From an uncultured Bacilli bacterium (lineage in GTDB: Bacteria; Bacillota_I; Bacilli_A; RF39; UBA660), in contig CAJTZY010000004.1 in NCBI GenBank assembly GCA_910584085.1, positions 1 through 64,000 on the forward strand: a DNA stretch of 64,000 bases, in the 5' to 3' direction. This document shows, piece by piece, positions 24,391 through 33,587 of this stretch. The notes below the pieces were generated by a model that did not search any database, was not told the origin of the DNA, and saw nothing but the letters and a program-made list of their open reading frames with translations. The position numbers and the translations under genes are program-made. The first letter of the stretch is position 1, and the number at the start of each line of letters is the position of its first letter.

Positions 24391-25688
24391 ATTTTTAGTA
24401 TTTGTGTAAATGTTTCCTTAGTTATCTTCTTTTCATTAGATAGCTTTTTATTATTATCAATTATTTCTTTAGCTAATGCAAGTCCATATCCATGACCTTT
24501 TTCCTTTGTTGTATATCCGTGATTTTCAAGTTTATCTATTTCTATTATTCCTTCATAATTATTTGATATTGATATAATCAGCTTTGATTTATCTAAGTAC
24601 ATCTCAATATTAATATATTTATCTTTCAAATTTTCTACTGCTTGAATTGAGTTATCAACATAAACCCCAATTATTTTACAAATATCTAACATTGCAGAAT
24701 CATCTATATTGTTAATTAAATCAACAGTTTTAACATCTTTAGAAATTTCTAGTTCATATGAAATATTTAGTTCTTTCATAGTCAATATCTTAGAATATAT
24801 TAATCCACGTAAACCACCTGTAGGTATTTTAGCAGCCTCTAGCATTACTTTATCATTATCCTTTAATTTATTTTTTATAATTGTGTCTATATAGGATATT
24901 GTCTTCTTATCTGTTTCAGGTAACATATTTCTTATAGTTAACAACTCATTTTTATTTTCATGATTAGATATTCTATATCTATCCAGTATATCTTCATATT
25001 CTTTTAAACTATTTAAGGTTGTATTATATTTGTCATATACTTTTATATAATTATTTTTGGTATGAAATGAATATGAAACAATACTGAAACAAAACAATGT
25101 TAAAAGTGTATTAAATATTAATAATGAACTAAAATTTATCTTAAAATATAGTATTGCAAATAATATATTTATTATTAAAACAAGAAAGAAGCAACTAATT
25201 ATCAAATGATTGTTTTTTATTCTATCGGTTATTTTTATAAAAAGATTATATATTTTTGATGTTATTGGAATATTTATAATAATGATCGATATTAATGAAA
25301 TTATAAGATTTGCTGTAAATGTCCAAAACTGATTATTTACTATATCATCAGAAGTGGAATTAAATACTAATGATATAATACATGCGAAAATAAATTCTGA
25401 TAACATATAAATCATTTGAGTCATAACTGCAGTTAATACACACTTATTAAGTTTTTCTTTAAATATAATTTTAACAAATATTAAACTTAGACTTGTGGCA
25501 ATCAATATTCTAATAAATTGATTCATATAAAAATAATTAGTAACTACTGTAACAATCATAAATATAAGGGTTACATATATTTTTTTACTTTTAAAATCTA
25601 TGTTTTTATTTAATAGTTTACTCCAAATACATAAATTAGATAGGTTTATAACTACACCTATTAATATCATTTCAATTATTTTATTCAT
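24381..25688 (-). CDS. agrC: AgrC-like sensor histidine kinase (GHKL)
   Basis: A 435-residue receptor with six to seven N-terminal membrane helices (residues 1-210), which should bind the peptide made by AgrB-AgrD. A coiled linker leads to His243 in ISNHENKNELL, the phosphorylation site of the AgrC/HPK10 class. The ATPase domain has DNSIQA (Asn346) and GHGYGLAL (398-405). The start ATG lies 1 nt after the agrA stop; a TTG 12 nt upstream is less likely. It forms an operon with agrA and converges on agrBD. Confidence 0.92.
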   Translation of the reverse strand: MNKIIEMILIGVVINLSNLCIWSKLLNKNIDFKSKKIYVTLIFMIVTVVTNYFYMNQFIRILIATSLSLIFVKIIFKEKLNKCVLTAVMTQMIYMLSEFIFACIISLVFNSTSDDIVNNQFWTFTANLIISLISIIIINIPITSKIYNLFIKITDRIKNNHLIISCFFLVLIINILFAILYFKINFSSLLIFNTLLTLFCFSIVSYSFHTKNNYIKVYDKYNTTLNSLKEYEDILDRYRISNHENKNELLTIRNMLPETDKKTISYIDTIIKNKLKDNDKVMLEAAKIPTGGLRGLIYSKILTMKELNISYELEISKDVKTVDLINNIDDSAMLDICKIIGVYVDNSIQAVENLKDKYINIEMYLDKSKLIISISNNYEGIIEIDKLENHGYTTKEKGHGYGLALAKEIIDNNKKLSNEKKITKETFTQILKIKM

Positions 25689-25689
25689 A

Positions 25690-26391
25690 CTAGTACACAA
25701 CTTTCCTATATTTGTCAGAAAGTAAATCTACTGTATCACCATTATCGAACATTATTATTCTACTTACTTTATCTACTTTAACTTTTCTTTCCGAATTTAT
25801 ATAACAGGCTCTATGAGTTTGAATAAATCGTTCATCTAACATTTTTATAATTTCAGATAATGGTTTACTTACTCTAAATTCATTATAATCTGTTTTAATT
25901 ATAGTTTTTCTTTCAAAGCTTTCTTTGGTAACATATAAAATATCATTTATATTAATCGTATAACATATATTTCTATCTGTAAATTTTATTACTCTTTTTT
26001 GATGAAGTAAATCTAAGGCCTTAGTTAAAGATTTATTTAATCTACCTCTCAAATCATCAAATTTATTTATGAATGATAAAAACATCAAATCATTCTTTAA
26101 TACTATGTTACCTAGTTCCTCATGTCCAGTTAAAAATATAATTACGCTATCTACATCTTTCTTCCTTATTTCTCTAGCAATATCTATACCTGAACCTGAT
26201 GGTGTCTCTATATCAAGTAAATATATTTTAAAAGGAATTTTAATGGAGATTATTTTCATAAAATCCTTATTGTAGTCATTATAAATATGAAAATCATATT
26301 TAACTTGGTTCTTATCCATGAACCCTTTCACTACTGTTATTATATTATTTCTATCTTTTTCGTTGTCTTCACAAATAATTACGTTAAGCAT
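25690..26391 (-). CDS. agrA: AgrA-like LytTR response regulator
   Basis: The 233-residue regulator has a receiver domain with acidic pocket CEDNE (Asp9), phospho-acceptor Asp60 in YLLDIETPSGSGID, and a switch FLTGHEE. The C-terminal LytTR DNA-binding domain (about 130-233) includes FIQTHRACYINSERKVKVDK. It should be phosphorylated by AgrC and activate agr and downstream genes by binding direct repeats. Its start is behind AGGAGAG. Confidence 0.93.
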   Translation of the reverse strand: MLNVIICEDNEKDRNNIITVVKGFMDKNQVKYDFHIYNDYNKDFMKIISIKIPFKIYLLDIETPSGSGIDIAREIRKKDVDSVIIFLTGHEELGNIVLKNDLMFLSFINKFDDLRGRLNKSLTKALDLLHQKRVIKFTDRNICYTININDILYVTKESFERKTIIKTDYNEFRVSKPLSEIIKMLDERFIQTHRACYINSERKVKVDKVSRIIMFDNGDTVDLLSDKYRKVVY

Positions 26392-26471
26392 ACTTTCTCT
26401 CCTATCCTAATACCTTATAAATCATACCATAAAACCCTTTCATTTACAATGGTTTTAGACTATAGGTGCAG

Positions 26472-26494
26472 AAAAAAAGATGCTACTTAGCATC
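26472..26494 (-). terminator. Terminator of the ribosomal superoperon after rplQ
   Basis: GATGCT pairs with AGCATC (4-nt loop), followed by TTTTTTT on the minus strand. The stem includes the last codons and stop of rplQ. Confidence 0.9.
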
Positions 26495-26839
26495 TCCCTC
26501 AACTAATTCTAAAATAACCATTAAAGCATCATCACCACGACGTTCAGTTAACTTTAAAATTCTTGTATATCCACCATTACGATTTGCGTAACGTGGAGCT
26601 AATTCATCAAAAACTTTTTTAACAGCAACTGTATCATTGTGAAGGAAGGCAAGTGCCTTTCTTCTTGCTACTAAAGAACCATCTTTACCATAAGTAATCA
26701 TTTTATCAACAAATTTACGAACTTCTTTAGCTCTTGTATCTGTTGTTTCAATTCTTTCATTCATGATAACGTTTTTAGTTAAATTAGCAAGCATACTTCT
26801 TCTATGTTTATTTGTGCGTCCTAATTTTCTATAAGCCAT
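26483..26839 (-). CDS. rplQ: Ribosomal protein L17
   Basis: The 118-residue large-subunit protein starts MAYRKLGRTNKHRRSMLANL, the family signature, and has the GGYTRILKL motif. It is the last gene of the superoperon, 17 nt after rpoA, and runs into the terminator. Confidence 0.98.
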   Translation of the reverse strand: MAYRKLGRTNKHRRSMLANLTKNVIMNERIETTDTRAKEVRKFVDKMITYGKDGSLVARRKALAFLHNDTVAVKKVFDELAPRYANRNGGYTRILKLTERRGDDALMVILELVEGDAK

Positions 26840-26856
26840 AATATTCCTCCTAACTA

Positions 26857-27807
26857 TTAATCGTCTTCGCGGAATCTAAGTCCCATATCCTTAATCTTAT
26901 CGATTACTTCTTTTAAAGACTTTTTACCTAAGTTACGAATTTTCATCATTTCAATTTCTGACTTAGAAGTTAAATCTCCTAAAGTATTAACTCCTGCTCT
27001 TTTTAAGCAGTTATAAGCTCTAACTGAGAAGTCTAAATCGTCTATTGATGTTTCTAATTTTTTAAGTTTGCTATCTTCTTGTTTTGCATTCATTATTCCT
27101 GTAACATCCGCTATTTCACTTAAGTTAGTAACAATATTTAAATGTTCAATCATAATTTTAGCTGCAAGAGCCATAGCCTCTTCTGGTCTAATTGATCCAT
27201 TAGTAAATACTTCTATGATTAATTTATCATAACTAGCATCTTGACCAACACGAGCATTTTCAGTTTCATAACTGATTCTTTCAATTGGTGAATATAATGC
27301 ATCAATTGGAATGAATCCGATTTTTTGATTTTCAATATATTTTTTATTTTCATTAGATGGTACATATCCACGACCATTTGCTACTATTAATTCCATATCA
27401 AGTTTTCCACCTTTAGCAATAGTTGCTATAACTTGATCTTTATTAATAATTTCTACATCTGAATTTGTTTCGATATCTCCTGCAGTAACTACTCCCTCTT
27501 TATCAGAGTATAATTTTAAGATTACTTCTTCTTCAGAATTGTTTTTTACAACAACATTTTTTAAATTTAAAACTATAGTTGTAACATCTTCAACAATACC
27601 TTCCATAGTTTGGAATTCATGCATAACTCCATCTATTTTTACTGCAACTATAGCACTTCCTGGCATGCTAGATAACATAATTCTTCTAAGCGCATTACCT
27701 AAAGTTGTTCCAAAACCTCTTTCAAGTGGTTCTAGTTCAAATTTACCATAGTTTTTATCTTCTATATATTCAGTTATTTTATATATTGGTTTTTCAAAAT
27801 TTAACAT
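26857..27807 (-). CDS. rpoA: RNA polymerase alpha subunit
   Basis: The 316-residue subunit assembles the polymerase core and contacts upstream DNA. The N-terminal dimerisation domain has EPLERGFGTTLGNALRRIMLSSMPG; after a linker (about 230-250) the C-terminal domain has SVRAYNCLKRAGVNTLGDLTSKSE and KSLKEVIDKIKDMGL, the helix-hairpin-helix unit. It lies between rpsK and rplQ with no rpsD in between. Confidence 0.98.
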   Translation of the reverse strand: MLNFEKPIYKITEYIEDKNYGKFELEPLERGFGTTLGNALRRIMLSSMPGSAIVAVKIDGVMHEFQTMEGIVEDVTTIVLNLKNVVVKNNSEEEVILKLYSDKEGVVTAGDIETNSDVEIINKDQVIATIAKGGKLDMELIVANGRGYVPSNENKKYIENQKIGFIPIDALYSPIERISYETENARVGQDASYDKLIIEVFTNGSIRPEEAMALAAKIMIEHLNIVTNLSEIADVTGIMNAKQEDSKLKKLETSIDDLDFSVRAYNCLKRAGVNTLGDLTSKSEIEMMKIRNLGKKSLKEVIDKIKDMGLRFREDD

Positions 27808-27823
27808 ATTTCACTCCTCCTTC

Positions 27824-28207
27824 TTACCCACGTGGGCGTTTTGGTGGACGACATCCATTATGTGGTATAGGTGTAACATCAGATATAGATGTAATTTCTA
27901 AACCTGCTGTTTGAAGTGAACGGATTGCTGTTTCTTTACCTGATCCTAAACCTTTTACAAAAACTTCAACTTTTCTCATTCCCATATCGTAAGCTGCTTT
28001 TCCTGTTGCCTCAGCACTCATACCAGCTGCGAATGGAGTTGACTTTTTACTTCCTTTGAAACCCAAGGTTCCAGCAGAAGCCCAACTTATTGCATTACCA
28101 TCATTATCAGTAATTGTTACAATAGTGTTGTTGAATGTTGAATGAATGTAAGCTTTACCTTCTGGTATATTTTTCTTAACTTTTCTTTTTCTTGATTTAT
28201 AAGCCAT
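27824..28207 (-). CDS. rpsK: Ribosomal protein S11
   Basis: The 127-residue platform protein contacts mRNA near the exit channel. Typical are AYIHSTFNNTIVTITD, ISWASAGTLGFKGSKKSTPFAA and the C-terminal TPIPHNGCRPPKRPR. It lies 23 nt after rpsM. Confidence 0.98.
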   Translation of the reverse strand: MAYKSRKRKVKKNIPEGKAYIHSTFNNTIVTITDNDGNAISWASAGTLGFKGSKKSTPFAAGMSAEATGKAAYDMGMRKVEVFVKGLGSGKETAIRSLQTAGLEITSISDVTPIPHNGCRPPKRPRG

Positions 28208-28230
28208 AATTTATCCTCCTTTAATCACAA

Positions 28231-28596
28231 CTATTTTTTCTTATTAGCAACTACTTTTCCCTTACCTTTACGAGTACGAGCATTTCTATTTGTTCTTTGT
28301 CCTCTTACAGGTAATCCTTTTTTATGACGAGTTCCTTGATATGAATTTATTTCCATTTTAGTTTTAATATTCATATTTACTTCACGACGTAGGTCTCCCT
28401 CTGTCATGTATTTGTTTACTTCATCACGAATAGCATTTAATTCATCATTTGTAAGTTCTCCAGCTCTTTTATTTGGATTAACTTTTGCGTCTTTTAATAT
28501 TTTATTTGAAAGACTTCTTCCAATTCCATATACATATGTAAGTGAAATTTCTATTCTCTTATTATTTGGTATATCTACACCTTTAATACGTGCCAT
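28231..28596 (-). CDS. rpsM: Ribosomal protein S13
   Basis: The 121-residue head protein touches the P-site tRNA and links to L5. It starts MARIKGVDIPNNKRIEISLTYVYGIG and ends in a basic tail with GLPVRGQRTNRNARTRKG, as the family does. It follows rpmJ by 13 nt. Confidence 0.98.
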   Translation of the reverse strand: MARIKGVDIPNNKRIEISLTYVYGIGRSLSNKILKDAKVNPNKRAGELTNDELNAIRDEVNKYMTEGDLRREVNMNIKTKMEINSYQGTRHKKGLPVRGQRTNRNARTRKGKGKVVANKKK

Positions 28597-28609
28597 AAAA
28601 CACCTCCTA

Positions 28610-28723
28610 TTAACCTTGTCTTTGTTTATGTTTAGGGTTTTCGCAAATTACCATTACTTTTCCCTTACGTTTAATAACTTTACATTTTTCACACATTGGT
28701 TTTACTGATGGTTTAACTTTCAT
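28610..28723 (-). CDS. rpmJ: Ribosomal protein L36
   Basis: A 37-residue zinc-binding protein easily missed for its size. It reads MKVKPSVKPMCEKCKVI and ends ICENPKHKQRQG, so the Cys-x-x-Cys plus Cys27 and His32 zinc ligands are all kept (the C+ form). It lies between infA and rpsM in the usual place, behind AGGAGG. Confidence 0.97.
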   Translation of the reverse strand: MKVKPSVKPMCEKCKVIKRKGKVMVICENPKHKQRQG

Positions 28724-28735
28724 CTTTTTTACCTC

Positions 28736-28951
28736 CTATTTTCTGTAGGTTATACGACCACGTGTTAAATCATAAGTTGATAACTCAACCATTACTGTAT
28801 CGCCAGCTAAAATTCGAATCATGTTCATTCGCATTTTACCCGAAACGTGTGCCGTAATTACATGTTTATTTGCTAGTTCTACTTTAAATTCGTAGCCTGG
28901 CAACACTTCTAATACTTTACCTTCCATCTCAATAATATCATCTTTTGCCAT
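28736..28951 (-). CDS. infA: Translation initiation factor IF-1
   Basis: The 71-residue OB-fold factor binds the A site during initiation. MAKDDIIEMEGKVLEVLPG and GDTVMVELSTYDLTRGRITYR are diagnostic. It follows map by 3 nt. Confidence 0.98.
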   Translation of the reverse strand: MAKDDIIEMEGKVLEVLPGYEFKVELANKHVITAHVSGKMRMNMIRILAGDTVMVELSTYDLTRGRITYRK

Positions 28952-28954
28952 ATT

Positions 28955-29701
28955 TCACCTCTTTGTTAATATTTCATACCCATCTTTGGTAATTAACACT
29001 GTATGTTCAAAGTGAGCTGATGGCTGATCGTCAGCAGTAACTACTGTCCAATCATCATCTAATAAATAAACATCTGCAGTTCCTAAATTTAGCATAGGTT
29101 CTACTGCAATGACCATTCCTTCTTTCAAGATAGGTCCAGTATTTTTTTTACCATAGTTAGGAACATCAGGATCTTCGTGTAATTTATTTCCAACACCATG
29201 TCCTACTAGTTCTTTAACTACTCCTAGATTATGAGATTCAGCATAACTCTCTACTGCCTCTCCTATATCACCAATACGAGCTCCTGACCTAACTTGTTTT
29301 AATCCCTCATATAATGATTTTTCTGTATGTTCAAGCAAATATTTTTTCTCATCTGATATATTTCCAACAGGATATGTCCAGGCACTATCACCGTGATACC
29401 CTTTATAGCAAGCACATATATCAAGAGTAACTATATCGCCATCACATAATTTTCTTTCTCCTGCAATACCGTGTACAACTTCTTCATTAATTGATATACA
29501 GATATTTGCTGGATAACCATCATAATGATAACAAGATGGAGTCGCACCTCTTTTAATAATATAGTCGCGTGCTAGTGAATCTATTTCTTTTGTAGTAATA
29601 CCTGGTTTTAAAAATGGTATTAGATATTTATGTGTATCTCCTACTATTTCACCAGCTACGCGCATTAATTCTATCTCTCTTGGAGTTTTAATGTTAATCA
29701 T
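28955..29701 (-). CDS. map: Methionine aminopeptidase, type I
   Basis: The 248-residue metalloenzyme removes N-terminal Met from new proteins. Metal ligands are visible: two Asp (VTLDICACYKGYHGDSAW), His in GHGVGNKLHEDP, Glu in AVEPML and Glu in HFEHTVLIT. It starts 1 nt after adk. Confidence 0.98.
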   Translation of the reverse strand: MINIKTPREIELMRVAGEIVGDTHKYLIPFLKPGITTKEIDSLARDYIIKRGATPSCYHYDGYPANICISINEEVVHGIAGERKLCDGDIVTLDICACYKGYHGDSAWTYPVGNISDEKKYLLEHTEKSLYEGLKQVRSGARIGDIGEAVESYAESHNLGVVKELVGHGVGNKLHEDPDVPNYGKKNTGPILKEGMVIAVEPMLNLGTADVYLLDDDWTVVTADDQPSAHFEHTVLITKDGYEILTKR

Positions 29702-29702
29702 T

Positions 29703-30356
29703 TTACTCTCCTAAAATCTTTACTACTTGTTCGTGAGTAGATGCTATACCATTATTTCCATTAACATGATAAACAACTCCTCGTTTTTCATAATAATCAA
29801 TTAATGGCGAAGTTTTTTCTATATATTTATTATATCTTTCCATATATGTTTCTTCATTGTCATCTGCCCTTTTAACAAGTGTTTCTCCACACTTATCACA
29901 AATACCATCGACTTTGGATTTTTTCTCCTGTGTATTAATACTATAAACTTCCTTACATTTTGGACAATATACTCTACCTGCACTACGTTTTGCAGCTAGG
30001 TTCTTGTCTATATCTATAACTATTACTACACCTATATTTATACCAATTTTATCTAGCATTTTTTGATAAGCTATTGCCTGATTTACATTTCGTGGAAATC
30101 CATCTAAAATGTAACCATTATTGCAATCTTCTTTTTGAACTCTCATATTTAATATGTCGATTATTAAATCATCACTAACAAATTCTCCATTATCAATTTT
30201 AGATTTAATTTCTCTACCTAATTCTGAGTTTTCTTTTGCTTTTTCTCTCAATATATCACCTGTTGATATATGAGGTATATTATATTGTTCTTTTAATAAT
30301 GCAGCCTCAGTTCCTTTTCCAGCAGCCGGAGCGGCTATTAAAATTACATTTTTCAT
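29703..30356 (-). CDS. adk: Adenylate kinase, zinc lid form
   Basis: Balances ATP, ADP and AMP. The 217-residue long form has P-loop AAPAAGKGTEAALL (the first Gly of the usual GAPGAGKGT is Ala, and the middle Gly is Ala) and a lid with CPKC and CDKC for structural zinc. LDGFPRN and RADDNEETYMERY are conserved. The start overlaps the secY stop in an ATGA, so the genes are coupled. Confidence 0.97.
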   Translation of the reverse strand: MKNVILIAAPAAGKGTEAALLKEQYNIPHISTGDILREKAKENSELGREIKSKIDNGEFVSDDLIIDILNMRVQKEDCNNGYILDGFPRNVNQAIAYQKMLDKIGINIGVVIVIDIDKNLAAKRSAGRVYCPKCKEVYSINTQEKKSKVDGICDKCGETLVKRADDNEETYMERYNKYIEKTSPLIDYYEKRGVVYHVNGNNGIASTHEQVVKILGE

Positions 30357-31603
30357 TTTCTTCCTCTTCTACCTTTTGTGTATGATCTACTTACTAATTG
30401 ACTTTCTAATTGCTTATATGTATCAAGAGCAACTCCTACAACTATTAATAAACCTGTTCCACTAATTGATATTGATGTTGTTAAATTTGAAAATTTATCA
30501 AATACAATTGGAAGAATTGCAAGTGCAGTTAAAAATGTTGCACCTACTATTGTTATTCTTTTTAACACTGTTTTTACATATTCAACAGTTTCATTTCCTG
30601 GTCTTATTCCTGGAATATATCCACCATTCTTATTTAGATTATCAGACATTTCCTTTGGCTTAAGTTGCATAAATGTATAAAAGTAAGCAAATACAAAAAT
30701 CAATATTACATATAGTATTAATCCTGTACCATTTGTGTACGATAGATACTTTTGTACAAATAATGTAAACCCTTCTTTTTTAAGAACTGATGATAATATC
30801 TGTGGTATTGAAAGTAATGCGGATGCAAATATTACTGGCATAACACCTGCACTATTTAATTTAAATGGGATATAATTTTGTTTTCCTAACATACTTGTTG
30901 ATTTATTAGCATATTGAATAGGTATTCTTCTTTCTGCTGTCTCAACATAAATAACACCTACTATAATTGCCACAAATATTAGAATAAATGCTACAAATAT
31001 CATTATCCCTAAAAATTCTTTAGCTATTAATTCTACCCATAAATCTTTAAACATACCTGGAAGTACACTTATTATACCTGCCATTATTATTAAGGACATT
31101 CCATTGCCGATTCCTTTTAATGTTATCTCATCAGCTATCCACATAAGGAGTGCTGTTCCTGCTGTAAGAATTAATGAATATAGCATGTAATCCATTGGAC
31201 TACCACTACCGATATATGCAAAAGAATACATATATCCTTGTAGGAATGCAAGCACGATTCCTACTACTCTAGTTATTTGATTTAATTTTCTTCTACCAAC
31301 GCCACCTTGCTTTGATAAATCAGCTAAATATGGAACTATATCTGCACATAATAACTGAATTACAATTTGCGCTGTTATGTATGGCGTAACACCTAGTGCA
31401 AATATTGATGCCCTAGTAAATGCTCCACCACTCATTGCATTTATTACTTCCAAAAATGACATTCCGGAAGTACTAACGTTTACACCTGGAACAATTATAG
31501 ACGTTCCAATTTTAAATACGAATAAGGCAGCTAAGGTAAATAGGATTCTTCTTAATAAATCACGATTTTTTGAAGTAAATATTTGCTTTAGTCCGGCAAA
31601 CAT
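30353..31603 (-). CDS. secY: Preprotein translocase channel SecY
   Basis: The 416-residue ten-helix membrane channel works with SecA. Signatures include YITAQIVIQLLCADIVPYLADLSKQGGVGRRKLNQITR and YANKSTSMLGKQNYIPFKLNSAGVMPVIFASALL. The basic C-terminus ends RRGRK. It follows rplO by 1 nt. Confidence 0.98.
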   Translation of the reverse strand: MFAGLKQIFTSKNRDLLRRILFTLAALFVFKIGTSIIVPGVNVSTSGMSFLEVINAMSGGAFTRASIFALGVTPYITAQIVIQLLCADIVPYLADLSKQGGVGRRKLNQITRVVGIVLAFLQGYMYSFAYIGSGSPMDYMLYSLILTAGTALLMWIADEITLKGIGNGMSLIIMAGIISVLPGMFKDLWVELIAKEFLGIMIFVAFILIFVAIIVGVIYVETAERRIPIQYANKSTSMLGKQNYIPFKLNSAGVMPVIFASALLSIPQILSSVLKKEGFTLFVQKYLSYTNGTGLILYVILIFVFAYFYTFMQLKPKEMSDNLNKNGGYIPGIRPGNETVEYVKTVLKRITIVGATFLTALAILPIVFDKFSNLTTSISISGTGLLIVVGVALDTYKQLESQLVSRSYTKGRRGRK

Positions 31604-31604
31604 A

Positions 31605-32048
31605 TTAAATCACCTCAGCTTTTCCACCTATCGCTTCTATTTTTTCTATTGCTGATTGTGAGAATTTATTTGATTTTACAGTTAATTTTTTAGTTAATTC
31701 TCCATTACCTAATATTTTAACTCCAGCAAGTTGTTTCTTTAAAATTCCCATTTCTTTTAATAATTCTGGAGTAACAACTGCTCCATCTTCAAATTTTTCT
31801 AAATCACTTACATTAATTGTTGCATATTCAATTTTAAACATAGCGTTAGAGAAACCTCTTTTTGGTAAACGTCTAAATAATGGTAATTGTCCACCTTCAA
31901 ATCCTGGTCTTACTCCTCCACCGCTTCTAGCATTTTGTCCTTTGTGTCCTTTACCACTAGTTTTTCCATGTCCTGATGCAACACCACGACCAACTCTTTT
32001 ACTAGTTTTAAATGCACCTTCACTAGGTTTTAATTCATGTAGTTTCAT
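31605..32048 (-). CDS. rplO: Ribosomal protein L15
   Basis: The 147-residue assembly protein has the N-terminal SEGAFKTSKRVGRGVASGHGKTSGKGHKGQNARSG signature (read in pieces) and GFEGGQLPLFRRLPKRGF. It follows rpsE directly; the rpmD (L30) gene that often lies between them is absent. Confidence 0.98.
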   Translation of the reverse strand: MKLHELKPSEGAFKTSKRVGRGVASGHGKTSGKGHKGQNARSGGGVRPGFEGGQLPLFRRLPKRGFSNAMFKIEYATINVSDLEKFEDGAVVTPELLKEMGILKKQLAGVKILGNGELTKKLTVKSNKFSQSAIEKIEAIGGKAEVI

Positions 32049-32049
32049 A

Positions 32050-32643
32050 TTATCTAATCTCCTCTACTTTTTTTCCACGTAGGCGAGCTACTTCTTCTAT
32101 TGTTCTTTGTGATTTTAATGCCTCAAGTGTTGCATATGCCATATTTACTTTTGTACTTGATCCTAATGATTTAGATAAAATATCTTTAACTCCAGCCATT
32201 TCTAGTACTGATCTTACTGGTCCACCAGCTTTAACTCCAGTACCTTTATTTGCAGGCTTTAACATAACACGACTTGCTCCACATACACCAATTGCTTCAT
32301 GTGGTATTGTACGTTCGTCAACTATAGAAACTTTTACAACGTTCTTAGCTGCAGCTTGACTTGCTTTTTTAATTGCATCTGGAACTTCGTTTGATTTTCC
32401 AGTACCAAGTCCTACTTTTCCTTTTTTGTCACCAACTACTACAACTGCTGAGAAGCGGAAATGACGTCCACCTTTTGTTACTTTTGTAACACGTCCGATA
32501 GAAATAACTTCTTCTTCGTATAATTTTGGTTGTCTTTGACGTTGTGCGTGTTTATCGTTTGTTTTACGAGGTTTTCTATCAGATTTTTCTACTTTTTCAG
32601 TAGTTTTAACTTCTTCAACCTTTTCGATTTCTTTTTCCATCAT
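32050..32643 (-). CDS. rpsE: Ribosomal protein S5 with charged N-terminal extension
   Basis: The 197-residue protein, important for decoding accuracy, has the S5 core from about residue 42 (YEEEVISIGRVTKVTKGGRHFRFSA). The first 40 residues are an extra Lys/Glu-rich tail (EKEIEKVEEVKTTEKVEKS) not needed in most S5 proteins. Two ATGs occur at the start; either could be used. Confidence 0.97.
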   Translation of the reverse strand: MMEKEIEKVEEVKTTEKVEKSDRKPRKTNDKHAQRQRQPKLYEEEVISIGRVTKVTKGGRHFRFSAVVVVGDKKGKVGLGTGKSNEVPDAIKKASQAAAKNVVKVSIVDERTIPHEAIGVCGASRVMLKPANKGTGVKAGGPVRSVLEMAGVKDILSKSLGSSTKVNMAYATLEALKSQRTIEEVARLRGKKVEEIR

Positions 32644-32653
32644 TACCCTCCTA

Positions 32654-33016
32654 TTAGAATTCTAGTCCGTTTTCACGTGCGGCATCTGCAAGTGCCTTAA
32701 CACGTCCATGATAAAGGTAACCACCTCTATCAAAAACTACTTTTGATATTTTTGCTTTTTTAGCTCTTTTAGCAAGTAATTCTCCTACTTTAACAGCTGC
32801 TTCTACGTTTCCACCATTTTCAAGTTTTAACTCTTTGTCTATAGAAGATGCACTTACTAAAGTTTTAGAAGCTTCATCATCAATGATTTGAGCAAAAATA
32901 TTACTGTTTGATCTAAATACATTTAATCTAGGAACGCAAGACGAACCTGTTACTTTATTTCTTACACGTGTATGTCTTTTAACACGTGCACTATTACGGT
33001 CTACTTTTTTGATCAT
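32654..33016 (-). CDS. rplR: Ribosomal protein L18
   Basis: A 120-residue 5S rRNA-binding protein. HTRVRNKVTGSSCVPRLNVFRSNSNIFAQ (in pieces) and VVFDRGGYLYHGRVKALADAARENGLEF are typical. Its place between rplF and rpsE is standard. Confidence 0.98.
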   Translation of the reverse strand: MIKKVDRNSARVKRHTRVRNKVTGSSCVPRLNVFRSNSNIFAQIIDDEASKTLVSASSIDKELKLENGGNVEAAVKVGELLAKRAKKAKISKVVFDRGGYLYHGRVKALADAARENGLEF

Positions 33017-33038
33017 AACTTCTCTCCTTTACTCTTAA

Positions 33039-33572
33039 TTATTTAGAAGCTTTCTTTCCTTCTTTACGACGAATATGTTCGTCAGCATAACGAATACCTT
33101 TTCCCTTATATGGTTCAGGTTTTCTTATTTTTCTTACATTAGCTGCAAATTCTCCTACTAATTGTTTATCTATTCCTCTTACAAATAATTCTGTATTACT
33201 TGGAACTTCTAATTTAATTCCTTCAGGAATTGCTACATTAACAGGATGTGAATATCCAGCTGTTACTACTAATTCTGCACCTTTTAATTGAAAACGATAA
33301 CCAACACCAACAGATTCTAATTTTTTTTCAAATCCTTCTGTTACACCAATAATCATATTTTTTATATTAGCGTTTGCTGTTCCATGAAAATTTTTAAAAT
33401 TATCATTTTTTCTTGTTAAAGTAATCTCATTTTCATTAATATTAACAGTAATGTTTTCATTTATTACAGTAGAAAGTTCACCTTTTGGTCCTTTTACAGT
33501 AACAACATTACCATCTACTCTTGCAGTTACACCAGTTGGCATAATGAGTATTCTATTTCCAACTCGACTCAT
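33039..33572 (-). CDS. rplF: Ribosomal protein L6
   Basis: The 177-residue protein near the sarcin-ricin loop starts MSRVGNRILIMPTGV and ends with EPYKGKGIRYADEHIRRKEGKKA, the family's closing signature. It lies 15 nt after rpsH. Confidence 0.98.
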   Translation of the reverse strand: MSRVGNRILIMPTGVTARVDGNVVTVKGPKGELSTVINENITVNINENEITLTRKNDNFKNFHGTANANIKNMIIGVTEGFEKKLESVGVGYRFQLKGAELVVTAGYSHPVNVAIPEGIKLEVPSNTELFVRGIDKQLVGEFAANVRKIRKPEPYKGKGIRYADEHIRRKEGKKASK

Positions 33573-33587
33573 AAGATTCCTTCCTTT

